Origin: an uncultured Bacteroidales bacterium
GTDB taxonomy: Bacteria > Bacteroidota > Bacteroidia > Bacteroidales > UBA932
Direction: 5' to 3'
Assembly: GCA_900541925.1 (NCBI GenBank)
Contig: UQMB01000001.1
Location: 124,001 to 188,000 of the forward strand
Length of the DNA stretch: 64,000 nucleotides
Shown: positions 15,565-24,518 of the stretch, in pieces
Layout of the letters: the number at the start of each line of letters is the position of its first letter
Numbering within the stretch: position 1 is the first letter of the stretch
Made by a program: the position numbers and the translations under genes
The notes under the pieces: model-generated
What the model saw: the letters and a program-made list of their open reading frames with translations, nothing else
What the model was told of the DNA's origin: nothing
The model's database searches: none

Positions 15565-15739
15565 GTCGTTTCTTTTTGGTGGCGCAAAATTATGTAAGGT
15601 GTCCGGATTTTCCAAATTATCCCTTGTCAGGGACGCAGACGGGATTGCTGGCAGGTCATGATGTAACAGTAATCGTTCAAAGTAACGCGAATAAATGTTT
15701 TTGTTGCGCGGGCTTGTGATATACTATGAGATTTTTGGG

Positions 15740-15747
15740 TAAATTTG
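15740..15747 (+). promoter_or_regulatory. Candidate -7 element for the arabinose operon
   Basis: TAAATTTG fits TAnnTTTG and lies 37 bp before the first ATG. A CTTG about 23 bp upstream is a weak -33 candidate. GTAAC words at 15663, 15682 and 15756 surround it. Confidence 0.45.
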
Positions 15748-15784
15748 CAACAACTGTAACCAATCGGACAAACATTTGTTTTAT

Positions 15785-16873
15785 ATGAAAAATATCTACA
15801 AGCTAATGCTGGGCCTATGCGCCTTGCCTCTTGCGGCCTGTTCGCCTTCAGCTGAGCAGGGCGATGCGTTCTACACCATGAAGAACAAGGCGGGGATGGA
15901 GGTTACGGTCACCAATTTCGGCGGCCGCATCACTTCTGTCCTCGTGCCGGACAAGGACGGCGTCAAGCGTGACGTGGTGCTCGGCTTCGACAAGGTCGAG
16001 GACTATTATCCGGAGAATCACCAGAGTGATTTCGGCGCCACCATCGGACGCTACGCCAACCGCATCGCGGAGGCGAAGTTCACACTTGACGGCAAGGAGT
16101 ATGAACTCCCCAAGAACAACTTCCGCAACTGTCTTCACGGCGGGCCTACCGGGTGGCAGTATCAGCCGTACAAGATGGTCGAGGCGGACGCGAGCCATGT
16201 CAAGTTCCGTATCGACTCTCCGGACGGGGACAACGGTTTCCCGGGTGCAGTGACCGCTTTCGTGACTTTCACCCTCACCGAGGACAACAAGATTGATATC
16301 AGCTACAGCGCCACGACGACAGCTCCTACGGTCATAAATATGACCAACCACTCATATTTCAACCTCAGCGGGGATCCGACCCGCAGCATAGTGGAGGACA
16401 GCCTCTATGTCAATGCATCCGAGTTCACTCCTATCGACCGCTTCAGCATCCCCCTTGGAGAGAATGTCCCTGTGGCCGGCACACCTATGGATTTCACCGC
16501 CATGCAAAGGATAGGCGACAGGATCAACGACACTTCTGACGAGCAGATACGCAACGGAAGCGGCTATGACCACAACTGGGTGCTCGACACCAAGGGTGAT
16601 TTGAGCAAAGTGGCGGCCACGCTCTACTGTCCACTGACCGGCATCGCTATGGATGTCTACACCGATGAGCCGGGAGTGCAGGTCTACACCGGCAATTTCC
16701 TTGACGGCAGCATAAGCGGCAAGGGAGGTGTGGTGTACCAGAAGAGGGCGGCCATATGCCTTGAGACTCAGCACTATCCTGACAGTCCTAACAGGCCGCA
16801 GTGGCCTTCTACCGTGCTCCGTCCCGGTGAGACCTATACCGGCAGGTGCATTTACGCATTCTACATCAGATAA
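15785..16873 (+). CDS. Aldose 1-epimerase lipoprotein (mutarotase) of the arabinose operon
   Basis: Interconverts alpha and beta anomers of an aldose, here most likely L-arabinose. The 362-residue protein has a lipoprotein signal with lipobox LAAC (Cys at about 19), so it is membrane-tethered outside the cytoplasm. The catalytic signatures are GATIGRYANRI and NCLHGGPTGW (substrate His), NMTNHSYFNLSG (catalytic His) and the late CLETQHYPDSPN with the catalytic Glu. The ATG at 15785 is preferred over 15776. It is the first gene of a close-packed operon with symporter, araD, araA and kinase, matching the araM gene in the arabinose operons of Bacteroides. Location outside the membrane suits preparing sugar for uptake. 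Confidence 0.92.
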   Translation: MKNIYKLMLGLCALPLAACSPSAEQGDAFYTMKNKAGMEVTVTNFGGRITSVLVPDKDGVKRDVVLGFDKVEDYYPENHQSDFGATIGRYANRIAEAKFTLDGKEYELPKNNFRNCLHGGPTGWQYQPYKMVEADASHVKFRIDSPDGDNGFPGAVTAFVTFTLTEDNKIDISYSATTTAPTVINMTNHSYFNLSGDPTRSIVEDSLYVNASEFTPIDRFSIPLGENVPVAGTPMDFTAMQRIGDRINDTSDEQIRNGSGYDHNWVLDTKGDLSKVAATLYCPLTGIAMDVYTDEPGVQVYTGNFLDGSISGKGGVVYQKRAAICLETQHYPDSPNRPQWPSTVLRPGETYTGRCIYAFYIR

Positions 16874-16882
16874 GACGGGGCC

Positions 16883-18832
16883 ATGGGTGTTTTTCAGCAA
16901 ATCGCCGCTTCCGGCTTCAGGACCGTTGACCTTGTCATCGTCCTGGTATATCTCGCGGTGCTCATATCTCTCGGCCTTTTCCTCGGACGCAACAAGAAAG
17001 GCCATCAGAAGAGCGCAAGTGACTATTTCCTCGCAGGCAACAGCCTGACATGGTGGGCTGTGGGCGCTTCGCTCATAGCGGCCAACATCTCCGCGGAGCA
17101 GTTCATCGGCATGTCCGGTACCAGCTACGCGGACGGCATCGCCACCGCCGCATATGAGCTCATGGCCGCGGTGACCCTCGTCGTCATCGGCAAGTTCCTG
17201 CTGCCTGTGATGCTTAAGCGCAAGATCTTCACCATCCCGCAGTTCCTTCGCGAACGCTACACGGACGGGGTCGGCCTTGCATTCTCCATCTTGTGGCTTT
17301 TCCTCTATGTGTTCGTCAACCTGACTTCCGTGGCATGGCTCGGAGCCCTCGCCATCGAGCAGATTCTCGGCCTCCAGGGCGCGACGCTCGTCGTCGGCAG
17401 CTTCTCCATCTCCATGAGGATGGTGATCGTGCTGCTGCTCTTCATAATCGCCGGAATCTACTCTATCTACGGAGGTCTCGCATCTGTCGCATGGACCGAT
17501 GTTCTGCAGGTGTTCTTCCTTGTCGGCGGCGGTCTGGTCACGGCATACTTCGCCCTCAGGGCTGTCGGTGACGGCGCCGGGGCTCTCGCCGGTCTGAACA
17601 ATCTTTTCGCGGACCTCACCAGCGGTGAACATCTCAATGACAGCCACCTGCACCTCGTGATCCAGGAAAGCCACGGGGCAAGCGCCTTCGCCAATGTCCC
17701 TGGTATCGCGGCCGTCGTGGGCGGCGTATGGCTCACCAATCTCGGTTACTGGGGCTTCAACCAGTACATCATCCAGAAGGGTCTTGCCGCCAAGAGCGTG
17801 GACGAGGCGCAGAAGGGTCTGGTGTTCGCCGGGTTCCTCAAGATACTCATTCCTTTCATCGTGGTTCTCCCGGGCATCTGCGCATATTACATCTCGCTCC
17901 GTCCGGAGCTGCTCAGCGGCTTGCAGGGCTCGATCAATGTGGCGGATGACGCATATCCGTGGCTTGTCCGCAACTTCACCCCTACCGGTGTCAAGGGCCT
18001 GACTTTCGCCGCGCTTTCTGCGGCCATCATATCTTCCCTGGCGTCCATGTTCAACAGTACTTCCACCCTCTTTACGATGGATATCTACAAGAAGTACATC
18101 AACAAAGACGCTTCTGACAAGAAACTTGTCAGTGTCGGCCGCCTCACTTCGCTTGCCGCCCTGGTGATCGCCGCTGTCGCGGTAGAACCTCTCCTCGGCA
18201 GCCTTGACCAGGCGTTCCAGTACATTCAGGAGTATTCCGGATTCATCTATCCAGGCATCATTGTGGTGTTCGGTCTCGGTCTGTTGTGGAAGCGAGCATC
18301 CAGCCGTGCCGCAGTGTGGACCGCCATCATCACCATACCTCTCGGGGTGCTGTTCAAGATTTTCCTCGGCGGTGTGCCGTTCCAGCTCAGGGCCGGTTAT
18401 ATCTTCATTATCCTGCTCGTCTTCTTCGTGCTGATGTCGCTTGTCGACAAGAAGTTCGTCGCGGTCGAGCTTCCTGAGCAGAAAGATCAGGAGACTATGG
18501 TCAAGTGGGCCCGCAGGATGGGCTTCGCCGGCCTTTTCTTCGTGGTTCTTGCTCTCGTGGTGATTGTCTGGGGCGCCCTGCTTCCTGATTCTGCGACGCC
18601 TGAGAACAACGTCATCGCCTATCTCAACGATATCGGCTTCCAGGCTTTCATATTCTTCGGCGTCCTTGTCGGCGGACAGGCCATCTGGCTTTACAGCGAC
18701 GCGCGTGACAAGAAGGCCGACCCGAAGGCCCTGCCGGTGGATCTGAAACTCTTCCATACCAGCAAGTCATACAATGTCTGGGCAGCCGTGATCTGCGCGA
18801 TCGTGGCGGCGCTCTATATAATACTTTGGTAA
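16883..18832 (+). CDS. Sodium/sugar symporter, SSS family (arabinose uptake)
   Basis: A 649-residue inner-membrane transporter of the sodium:solute symporter (SGLT) type with about 14 hydrophobic segments. After the first segment comes SASDYFLAGNSLTWWAVGAS, then SLIAANISAEQFIGMSG, which is the family's Na+/sugar core motif, and a later SSLASMFNSTSTLFTMDIYK with Na2-site Ser/Thr residues. It resembles the AraP-type transporters of Bacteroidetes arabinose operons. It begins 9 bp after the mutarotase and ends 1 bp before araD. L-arabinose as substrate is inferred from the operon; galactose or glucose would fit the family as well. Confidence 0.9.
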   Translation: MGVFQQIAASGFRTVDLVIVLVYLAVLISLGLFLGRNKKGHQKSASDYFLAGNSLTWWAVGASLIAANISAEQFIGMSGTSYADGIATAAYELMAAVTLVVIGKFLLPVMLKRKIFTIPQFLRERYTDGVGLAFSILWLFLYVFVNLTSVAWLGALAIEQILGLQGATLVVGSFSISMRMVIVLLLFIIAGIYSIYGGLASVAWTDVLQVFFLVGGGLVTAYFALRAVGDGAGALAGLNNLFADLTSGEHLNDSHLHLVIQESHGASAFANVPGIAAVVGGVWLTNLGYWGFNQYIIQKGLAAKSVDEAQKGLVFAGFLKILIPFIVVLPGICAYYISLRPELLSGLQGSINVADDAYPWLVRNFTPTGVKGLTFAALSAAIISSLASMFNSTSTLFTMDIYKKYINKDASDKKLVSVGRLTSLAALVIAAVAVEPLLGSLDQAFQYIQEYSGFIYPGIIVVFGLGLLWKRASSRAAVWTAIITIPLGVLFKIFLGGVPFQLRAGYIFIILLVFFVLMSLVDKKFVAVELPEQKDQETMVKWARRMGFAGLFFVVLALVVIVWGALLPDSATPENNVIAYLNDIGFQAFIFFGVLVGGQAIWLYSDARDKKADPKALPVDLKLFHTSKSYNVWAAVICAIVAALYIILW

Positions 18833-18833
18833 T

Positions 18834-19529
18834 ATGCTCGAAGAACTTAAAGACAAAGTCTGCCGGGCCAACCTCGACCTTGTCAGGCACGGGCTGGTGC
18901 TTTTCACCTGGGGCAATGTTTCTGCCATAGACCGCGAGAGCGGGCTGGTGGTGATAAAGCCGTCAGGGGTGAGCTATGACGACATGAAGCCGGAAGACAT
19001 GGTCGTGGTGGACCTTGACGGCAAGGTGGTCGAGGGCCGTCTCAACCCCTCATCTGACACTCCGACGCATGTCGTGCTATATAAGGCCTTCCCTCAGGCG
19101 GGGGGAGTGGTGCATACCCATTCCACTTATGCCACCTCCTGGGCTCAGGCCGGGCTGGACATCCCGAATATCGGCACTACGCATGCGGACTATTTCCACG
19201 ACGCGGTGCCTTGCACACCGGATATGACCGAATCCGAGGTCAAGGGTGAATATGAACTCGAGACAGGCAATGTCATCGTGCGCCGTTTCGAGGGCCTGAA
19301 CCCCGTGCATACTCCGGGCGTGCTGGTCAAGAACCACGGCCCGTTCACCTGGGGCAAGGATGCGGACGAGGCCGTCTACAACGCAGTGGTCCTGGAGCAG
19401 GTGGCCAAGATGGCCAGCATCTCATTCGGAATCAACCCCGCTCTCACGATGAACCCGCTGCTGATCGAAAAGCATTTCTCCCGGAAACATGGGCCGGGGG
19501 CGTATTATGGACAAATCAAAAAGAAATAA
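18834..19529 (+). CDS. araD: L-ribulose-5-phosphate 4-epimerase
   Basis: Converts L-ribulose 5-phosphate to D-xylulose 5-phosphate, the last step before the pentose phosphate pathway. The 231-residue protein is a class II aldolase-fold enzyme: TWGNVS near residue 25, KPSGVSY (phosphate binding), SSDTPTH, the zinc-binding HTHS motif at about 95-98 and a later VLVKNHGPFTWG containing the third zinc His. Length and motifs are those of E. coli AraD. It sits between symporter and araA with gaps of 1 and 3 bp. Confidence 0.95.
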   Translation: MLEELKDKVCRANLDLVRHGLVLFTWGNVSAIDRESGLVVIKPSGVSYDDMKPEDMVVVDLDGKVVEGRLNPSSDTPTHVVLYKAFPQAGGVVHTHSTYATSWAQAGLDIPNIGTTHADYFHDAVPCTPDMTESEVKGEYELETGNVIVRRFEGLNPVHTPGVLVKNHGPFTWGKDADEAVYNAVVLEQVAKMASISFGINPALTMNPLLIEKHFSRKHGPGAYYGQIKKK

Positions 19530-19532
19530 ATC

Positions 19533-21074
19533 ATGATAAAAGCATTTGACAATCTTGAAGTCTGGTTTGTGACCGGAGCCCAGCTGCTCTATGGCGGAGA
19601 TGCCGTCGTGCAGGTGGATGGACATTCACAGAAGATGGTGGACGGCATGAACGCCTCCGGCATACTTCCCGTGAAACTCGTATACAAGGGGACGGCCAAT
19701 TCGTCTGCAGAAGTCGCCGATGTGATGAGCCGCGCCGAGGCTGAGCCGAAGTGCATCGGCGTGATCGCCTGGATGCACACTTTCTCGCCTGCCAAGATGT
19801 GGATCCATGGACTCCAGAGGCTCCGCAAGCCTCTCCTCCATCTCCACACCCAGTTCAACGAGGAGATTCCTTGGGACAGCATGGACATGGATTTCATGAA
19901 CCTCAACCAGAGCGCCCACGGAGACAGGGAGTTCGGACACATACTCGCGAGGATGCGCAAGCCTCACAAGACTGTGGTCGGCTACTGGAAGGATCCTCAG
20001 ACCCTCGGACATATCGCCGTATGGGAGAGAGTGGCCGCGGCGTGGGCAGACGCCCAGGACTGCCGCGTCATCCGCTTCGGCGACCAGATGAACAATGTGG
20101 CCGTGACTGACGGAGACAAGGTGGAGGCAGAGATGAGGCTCGGGTATCATGTGGACTATATGCCGTTCAGCTCTGTGATGCCTTATTTCGACGCTGTGGC
20201 TGATGCCGACGTGGATGCGCTTGTGGCTGAATATTTCAGGCTTTATGAGCACGACGCGTCCCTTGAGGACAAGTCGGGCGTCGCCTACAGGAAGGTGTGG
20301 AATTCCGCCAAGGCTGAGCTTACGCTTCGGGCTGTCCTCAAGGACACCGGAGCCAAGTGCTTCACCACCAACTTCGATGACCTCGGAGATGTGGATGTGG
20401 AGAAGACGGGCCGCGGTTTTGACCAGATTCCGGGCCTTGCGTCCCAGCGTCTCATGGCTGAAGGGTATGGTTTCGGTGCGGAGGGTGACTGGAAGACTGC
20501 CGCTCTCTACCGTTCCGTATGGTATATGAGCCAGGGCCTTGAGGGCGGATGCTCTTTCCTCGAGGACTACACTCTTAATTTCGACGGCGCGCGTTCCGCC
20601 ATCCTGCAGTCCCATATGCTTGAGGTGTGCCCGCTCATCGCGGCGTCAAGGCCTCGTCTGGAAGTGCACGAGCTCGGCATCGGTGTGCGCAAGACTCCGA
20701 CGGCGCGCCTTGTCTTCACCAGCAAGACAGGCAGGGGAATCGCGGCTACAGTAGTGGACATGGGGAATCGTTTCCGCCTCATCGCCGCAGATGTGGAGTG
20801 CATCAAGCCGAAGCCGCTTCCTAAACTTCCTGTGGCCTCGGCCCTCTGGATTCCGATGCCTGATTTCGAGGTCGGCGCGGCTGCCTGGATCATCGCCGGC
20901 GGCACACACCACTCGGCTTTCTCATACAGCCTTACGGCTGAATACTGGGAGGACTATGCCGAAATCGCAGACATCGAGATGCTCCATATCAGCGAGAAGA
21001 CCACAATCCCGGAGTTCAAGAAGGAGCTTCGCTACAATGAGGTCTATTATATGCTCGATAAAGCCCTTAAATAA
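19533..21074 (+). CDS. araA: L-arabinose isomerase
   Basis: Isomerises L-arabinose to L-ribulose with Mn2+. The 513-residue length is standard. Family motifs include FVTGAQLLYG near the N-terminus, HTFSPAKMWIHGL, LHLHTQFNEEIPW, FSLED-type catalytic segment CSFLEDYTLNFD, and the metal-binding GGTHHSAFSYSL close to the C-terminus. Its TAA stop overlaps the ATG of the kinase gene by one base, so the two are likely translationally coupled. Confidence 0.97.
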   Translation: MIKAFDNLEVWFVTGAQLLYGGDAVVQVDGHSQKMVDGMNASGILPVKLVYKGTANSSAEVADVMSRAEAEPKCIGVIAWMHTFSPAKMWIHGLQRLRKPLLHLHTQFNEEIPWDSMDMDFMNLNQSAHGDREFGHILARMRKPHKTVVGYWKDPQTLGHIAVWERVAAAWADAQDCRVIRFGDQMNNVAVTDGDKVEAEMRLGYHVDYMPFSSVMPYFDAVADADVDALVAEYFRLYEHDASLEDKSGVAYRKVWNSAKAELTLRAVLKDTGAKCFTTNFDDLGDVDVEKTGRGFDQIPGLASQRLMAEGYGFGAEGDWKTAALYRSVWYMSQGLEGGCSFLEDYTLNFDGARSAILQSHMLEVCPLIAASRPRLEVHELGIGVRKTPTARLVFTSKTGRGIAATVVDMGNRFRLIAADVECIKPKPLPKLPVASALWIPMPDFEVGAAAWIIAGGTHHSAFSYSLTAEYWEDYAEIADIEMLHISEKTTIPEFKKELRYNEVYYMLDKALK

Positions 21075-22675
21075 TGGACACGCTCAAGGCCAAAGAACTT
21101 GTCGCTTCCGGCAAGGCGATACTTGGTATAGAACTCGGGTCGACGAGGATCAAGTCTGTCCTGATCGGCTCGGACAACCACCCAGTAGCCCAGGGCAGTT
21201 ATACTTGGGAGAACCAGCTTGTTGACGGTCTGTGGACATATGGCATCGATGAGATCTGGTCAGGGCTTCAGGCTTCGTACGCGGATCTCTGCTCTGATGT
21301 GCGCTCCCGCTACGGTGTCGAGCTGGAGCGTCTGGCCGGGATAGGCATCAGCGCCATGATGCACGGATACATGCCGTTCGGCAAGGACGGCAATATCCTC
21401 GTGCCTTTCCGCACCTGGCGCAACACCAACACAGGACGGGCCGCCCGTGAACTCTCTGAACTCTTCGACTTCAACATACCGCTCCGCTGGAGCATTTCGC
21501 ACCTCTATCAGGCCATTCTTGACGGTGAGGAGCATGTCGGCAGGATCGACTTTCTCACCACGCTTGCCGGCTATATCCATTGGCAGCTCAGCGGCCGCCG
21601 CGTGCTCGGCATAGGCGACGCTTCCGGGATGCTGCCTGTCGATTCCGGGGCGGGGGACTATTCTGAGGAGATGATAGGTAAATTCGACGATCTCGTGTCT
21701 TCCAAGGGGTTCCCATGGAAACTCAGGGACATCCTGCCTAAGGCCCTTATGGCCGGTGAGGATGCCGGATATCTCACGGAAGCCGGCGCGATGAAACTCG
21801 ACCCTAGCGGAAGACTCAAGGCCGGAGTGCCGATGTGTCCGCCGGAGGGTGACGCCGGTACTGGTATGGTCGCCACCAATGCCATCCGCAAGCGCACCGG
21901 CAATGTGTCCGCCGGCACTTCTTCGTTCTCGATGATAGTGCTGGAGAAGCCGCTCTCACGCCCGTACGAGGTGATTGACATGGTGACTACTCCGGACGGC
22001 AGTCCGGTGGCCATGGTGCACTGCAACAACTGCACCTCGGAGTTCAACGAGTGGGTCAGGATGTTCGGAGACTTCCAGAAGCTGCTCGGCGTCCCGACGG
22101 ATGAGTCCGGGCTCTTCAACAGGCTTTTCAACCATGCCCTTGAGGGTGATCCTGACTGTGGGGGGCTGGTGGCCTACAACTATGTGTCCGGCGAGCCTGT
22201 GACCGGGTTCTCAGACGGGCGGCCGCTCTTCGTGCGCTCCGCTTCGGACAAGTTCAATCTGGCCAATTTCCTCCGTGCCCAGCTCTATGCCGCTGTCGCG
22301 GTGCTCAAGATAGGCAACGATTTGCTTTTCAGGGAGGAGAAGGTGGAAGTTGACAGGATTTCGGCTCACGGGGGTTTCTTCAAGACCCCTGAGGTGGGGC
22401 AGCGTATCCTCGCCGCCGCCTTGAATTCGCCGATTTTCGTGATGGAGACGGCCGGGGAGGGCGGAGCCTGGGGCATCGCCCTGCTGGCGAGGTATCGCGT
22501 CGACAATCCTGACGCCCTGAGCCTTGAGGACTATCTGGACAAGTGTGTCTTTGTCGGTGACGGCGGGGTTGAGGTCATCCCTTCCGAGAAGGAGGTGGAG
22601 GGCTTCGATAAGTACATTGCCAATTATAAGGCCTGTCTTCCTGTTGAGGGCGCGGCCGTGGAGGCGAAGAGGTGA
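21074..22675 (+). CDS. araB: FGGY-family pentulose kinase, probable L-ribulokinase
   Basis: A 533-residue sugar kinase of the FGGY family with an N-terminal phosphate-1 motif (LGIELGSTRIKSVLIGSD), the sugar-side WRNTNTGRAA region and the ATP-side motifs GNVSAGTSSFSMIV and AHGGFFKTP. In sequence it looks closer to xylulokinases than to E. coli AraB. However, in Bacteroides a gene of this kind in the same operon position serves as L-ribulokinase, and the operon lacks any other kinase. The araB symbol therefore rests on context. No separate xylulokinase occurs in the window, so it might also act on xylulose. The stop overlaps the GTG start of the next gene. Confidence 0.82.
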   Translation: MDTLKAKELVASGKAILGIELGSTRIKSVLIGSDNHPVAQGSYTWENQLVDGLWTYGIDEIWSGLQASYADLCSDVRSRYGVELERLAGIGISAMMHGYMPFGKDGNILVPFRTWRNTNTGRAARELSELFDFNIPLRWSISHLYQAILDGEEHVGRIDFLTTLAGYIHWQLSGRRVLGIGDASGMLPVDSGAGDYSEEMIGKFDDLVSSKGFPWKLRDILPKALMAGEDAGYLTEAGAMKLDPSGRLKAGVPMCPPEGDAGTGMVATNAIRKRTGNVSAGTSSFSMIVLEKPLSRPYEVIDMVTTPDGSPVAMVHCNNCTSEFNEWVRMFGDFQKLLGVPTDESGLFNRLFNHALEGDPDCGGLVAYNYVSGEPVTGFSDGRPLFVRSASDKFNLANFLRAQLYAAVAVLKIGNDLLFREEKVEVDRISAHGGFFKTPEVGQRILAAALNSPIFVMETAGEGGAWGIALLARYRVDNPDALSLEDYLDKCVFVGDGGVEVIPSEKEVEGFDKYIANYKACLPVEGAAVEAKR

Positions 22676-23079
22676 ACGGCTCGCAGCTCTGGGATCCTCT
22701 GAGAAAAAAGAATGTCACTGCCACGCCTGAAGAACAGGTGCGGCAGTGGTTCATTATACAACTCAGGGACAGGTTCGGCGTTCCGGCACATCTGATGATG
22801 AGCGAGGTGGGTTTCCGTTTCGGCGACAAGCCTTACCGGGCCGACATACTGGTATATGACCGTAATGCCGCTCCGCTTGCCGTGGTGGAGTGCAAGAGGC
22901 CGGATGTCCCGATAGACGTGAAGGTGATAGAACAGGCGATGCGCTACAATTCCGTGCTCGGTGTACGGTTTTTGGTGCTGACAAACGGAAATTTGACCTA
23001 TCTTTACAAGTTGGAATCGGGGAACTTCGTCCCGTGCGACAGTTTCCCTTCCTACGAGGAGATGATATGTCAATTGTAA
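22672..23079 (+). CDS. HsdR N-terminal-like nuclease-fold protein
   Basis: A 135-residue stand-alone relative of the N-terminal domain of type I restriction HsdR subunits. It has a PD-(D/E)xK core: Glu in MSEVGFRFG, Asp in YRADILVYDR and E-x-K in AVVECKRP. In Bacteroidetes such single-domain proteins are common housekeeping neighbours and are not part of restriction systems; their role is unknown. The start is GTG at 22672, overlapping the kinase stop (GTGA), and the gene overlaps the CCA-adding enzyme gene by 13 bp. No methylase or specificity subunit is nearby, so a restriction function is unlikely. Confidence 0.82.
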   Translation: MNGSQLWDPLRKKNVTATPEEQVRQWFIIQLRDRFGVPAHLMMSEVGFRFGDKPYRADILVYDRNAAPLAVVECKRPDVPIDVKVIEQAMRYNSVLGVRFLVLTNGNLTYLYKLESGNFVPCDSFPSYEEMICQL

Positions 23080-24518
23080 CGCAATTTTTGGAAAAGCCGA
23101 TTTTCCGGATTCTGGGGGAGGTCGCGGCTGAAAGGAAGGTGAGAGCCTTCGTGATAGGTGGATATGTCAGGGACTGCTTTCTGGGCCGTCCTTGCAATGA
23201 TATTGATGTGGTGGTGGAGGGAAGCGGAATCGATTTCGCCGAGGCTGTCGGCAAGCGTCTCCACAAGAGGGTCTCGTATTTCAAGAACTTCGGGACCGCG
23301 ATGCTCCGCTTCGAAGGCGACGAGATTGAGTTTGTCGGCGCCCGCAAGGAATCCTACAGGCGGGAATCTCGCAAGCCTATAGTCGAGGACGGAACCATAG
23401 AGGATGACCAGATGCGGAGGGATTTCACCATCAATGCGATGGCGTTTTCTCTGCAGAAAGACGATTTCGGCGCGCTGATAGACCCTTTCGGCGGGATACG
23501 CGACCTTGCAGCCGGCATTATCCGCACTCCTCTGGATCCCGACACGACCTATTCTGATGACCCGCTGCGTATGTTGCGTGCTGTGCGCTTCGCGGCGAAG
23601 CTCTCTACCAAGGATTTGACTTTCAGGATTGTGCCGGAGTCGATGGAGTCCATGCGCCGCATGGCGGACAGGCTCAGCATACTCTCCCGTGAGAGGATTG
23701 CCGAGGAACTTGACAAGATGCTGGTCACCGACCGTCCGTCTCTTGCCTTCCATCTTCTTGACTCTGCAGAACTCCTGCCTCGCATACTGCCGGAGCTGTC
23801 GGCCCTCAAGGGTGTTGAGACCGTGGACGGCCGGGGGCATAAGGACAATTTCGCCCACACGCTTGCCGTGACGGACAATATCCGCCGCGAGGATGTCGCC
23901 CCGCAGGAAGGCCGCGACCACTTGCTTTGGCTGCGTTGGGCGGCTCTTCTGCACGACATCGGCAAACCGGCGAGCAAGCGCTATGACAAGGCCGCAGGGT
24001 GGACATTCCACGGCCACGACGTGATAGGCGCGAGGATGGTACCTCCGATTTTCCGCCGTCTGGCCCTGTCCATGGACGAGATGAAATATGTCTCGAAGCT
24101 GGTGCGGCTGCATCTCAGGCCCATAGCCCTTGTGGATGACGGTGTGACTGATTCCGCCGTGCGCCGCCTGCTCTTCGACGCCGGTGATGACATAGACGAC
24201 CTTATGCTGCTCTGCAATGCCGACATCACCTCCAAGAACGAGACCAAGGTCGCTAGAATCAAGGCTAATTTTGAGCTCGTCAGACGCAAGCTCGTGGAGG
24301 TGGAGGAGAAAGACGCCATCCGCAACTTCAAGAATCCGATAAGCGGGGAATATGTGATGCAGGTTTACGGCATACCTCCGTGCAAGGAGATCGGGGAGCT
24401 CAAGGAGATGGTCAAGGAGGCTATCCTTGACGGCGTGATAGGCAATGACTTCGCCGAAGCGGACGCGTATATGCGTCTCCGCGCCCCTGAACTCGGCCTC
24501 AACGCCGTGGAGCGGTGA
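23067..24518 (+). CDS. cca: CCA tRNA nucleotidyltransferase with HD domain
   Basis: Adds or repairs the 3' CCA end of tRNAs, needed here because tRNA-Val and tmRNA lack an encoded CCA. The 483-residue protein starts at the ATG at 23067. It has the nucleotidyltransferase signature VIGGYVRDCFLGRPCNDIDV with the two catalytic Asp, RRDFTINAMAFSL, the DPLRMLRAVRFAAKL region and a C-terminal HD domain (LLHDIGKPASKR). The HD part may give phosphatase activity. It is embedded at the end of the arabinose operon by overlapping genes on both sides, an odd place for an essential gene; a promoter inside the upstream genes is likely. Confidence 0.93.
   Translation: MSIVTQFLEKPIFRILGEVAAERKVRAFVIGGYVRDCFLGRPCNDIDVVVEGSGIDFAEAVGKRLHKRVSYFKNFGTAMLRFEGDEIEFVGARKESYRRESRKPIVEDGTIEDDQMRRDFTINAMAFSLQKDDFGALIDPFGGIRDLAAGIIRTPLDPDTTYSDDPLRMLRAVRFAAKLSTKDLTFRIVPESMESMRRMADRLSILSRERIAEELDKMLVTDRPSLAFHLLDSAELLPRILPELSALKGVETVDGRGHKDNFAHTLAVTDNIRREDVAPQEGRDHLLWLRWAALLHDIGKPASKRYDKAAGWTFHGHDVIGARMVPPIFRRLALSMDEMKYVSKLVRLHLRPIALVDDGVTDSAVRRLLFDAGDDIDDLMLLCNADITSKNETKVARIKANFELVRRKLVEVEEKDAIRNFKNPISGEYVMQVYGIPPCKEIGELKEMVKEAILDGVIGNDFAEADAYMRLRAPELGLNAVER

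Noticed and set aside
16352..18757. 801-residue minus-strand open frame opposite the mutarotase and symporter genes
   Set aside because: It is a shadow caused by high-GC codon use; the plus strand has clear family motifs and tight operon spacing, while this frame is low-complexity His/Asp/Glu-rich.
22672..23079. Part of a type I restriction system
   Set aside because: Only the HsdR N-terminal-like domain is present; there is no helicase motor, HsdM or HsdS nearby, and the gene overlaps housekeeping genes.
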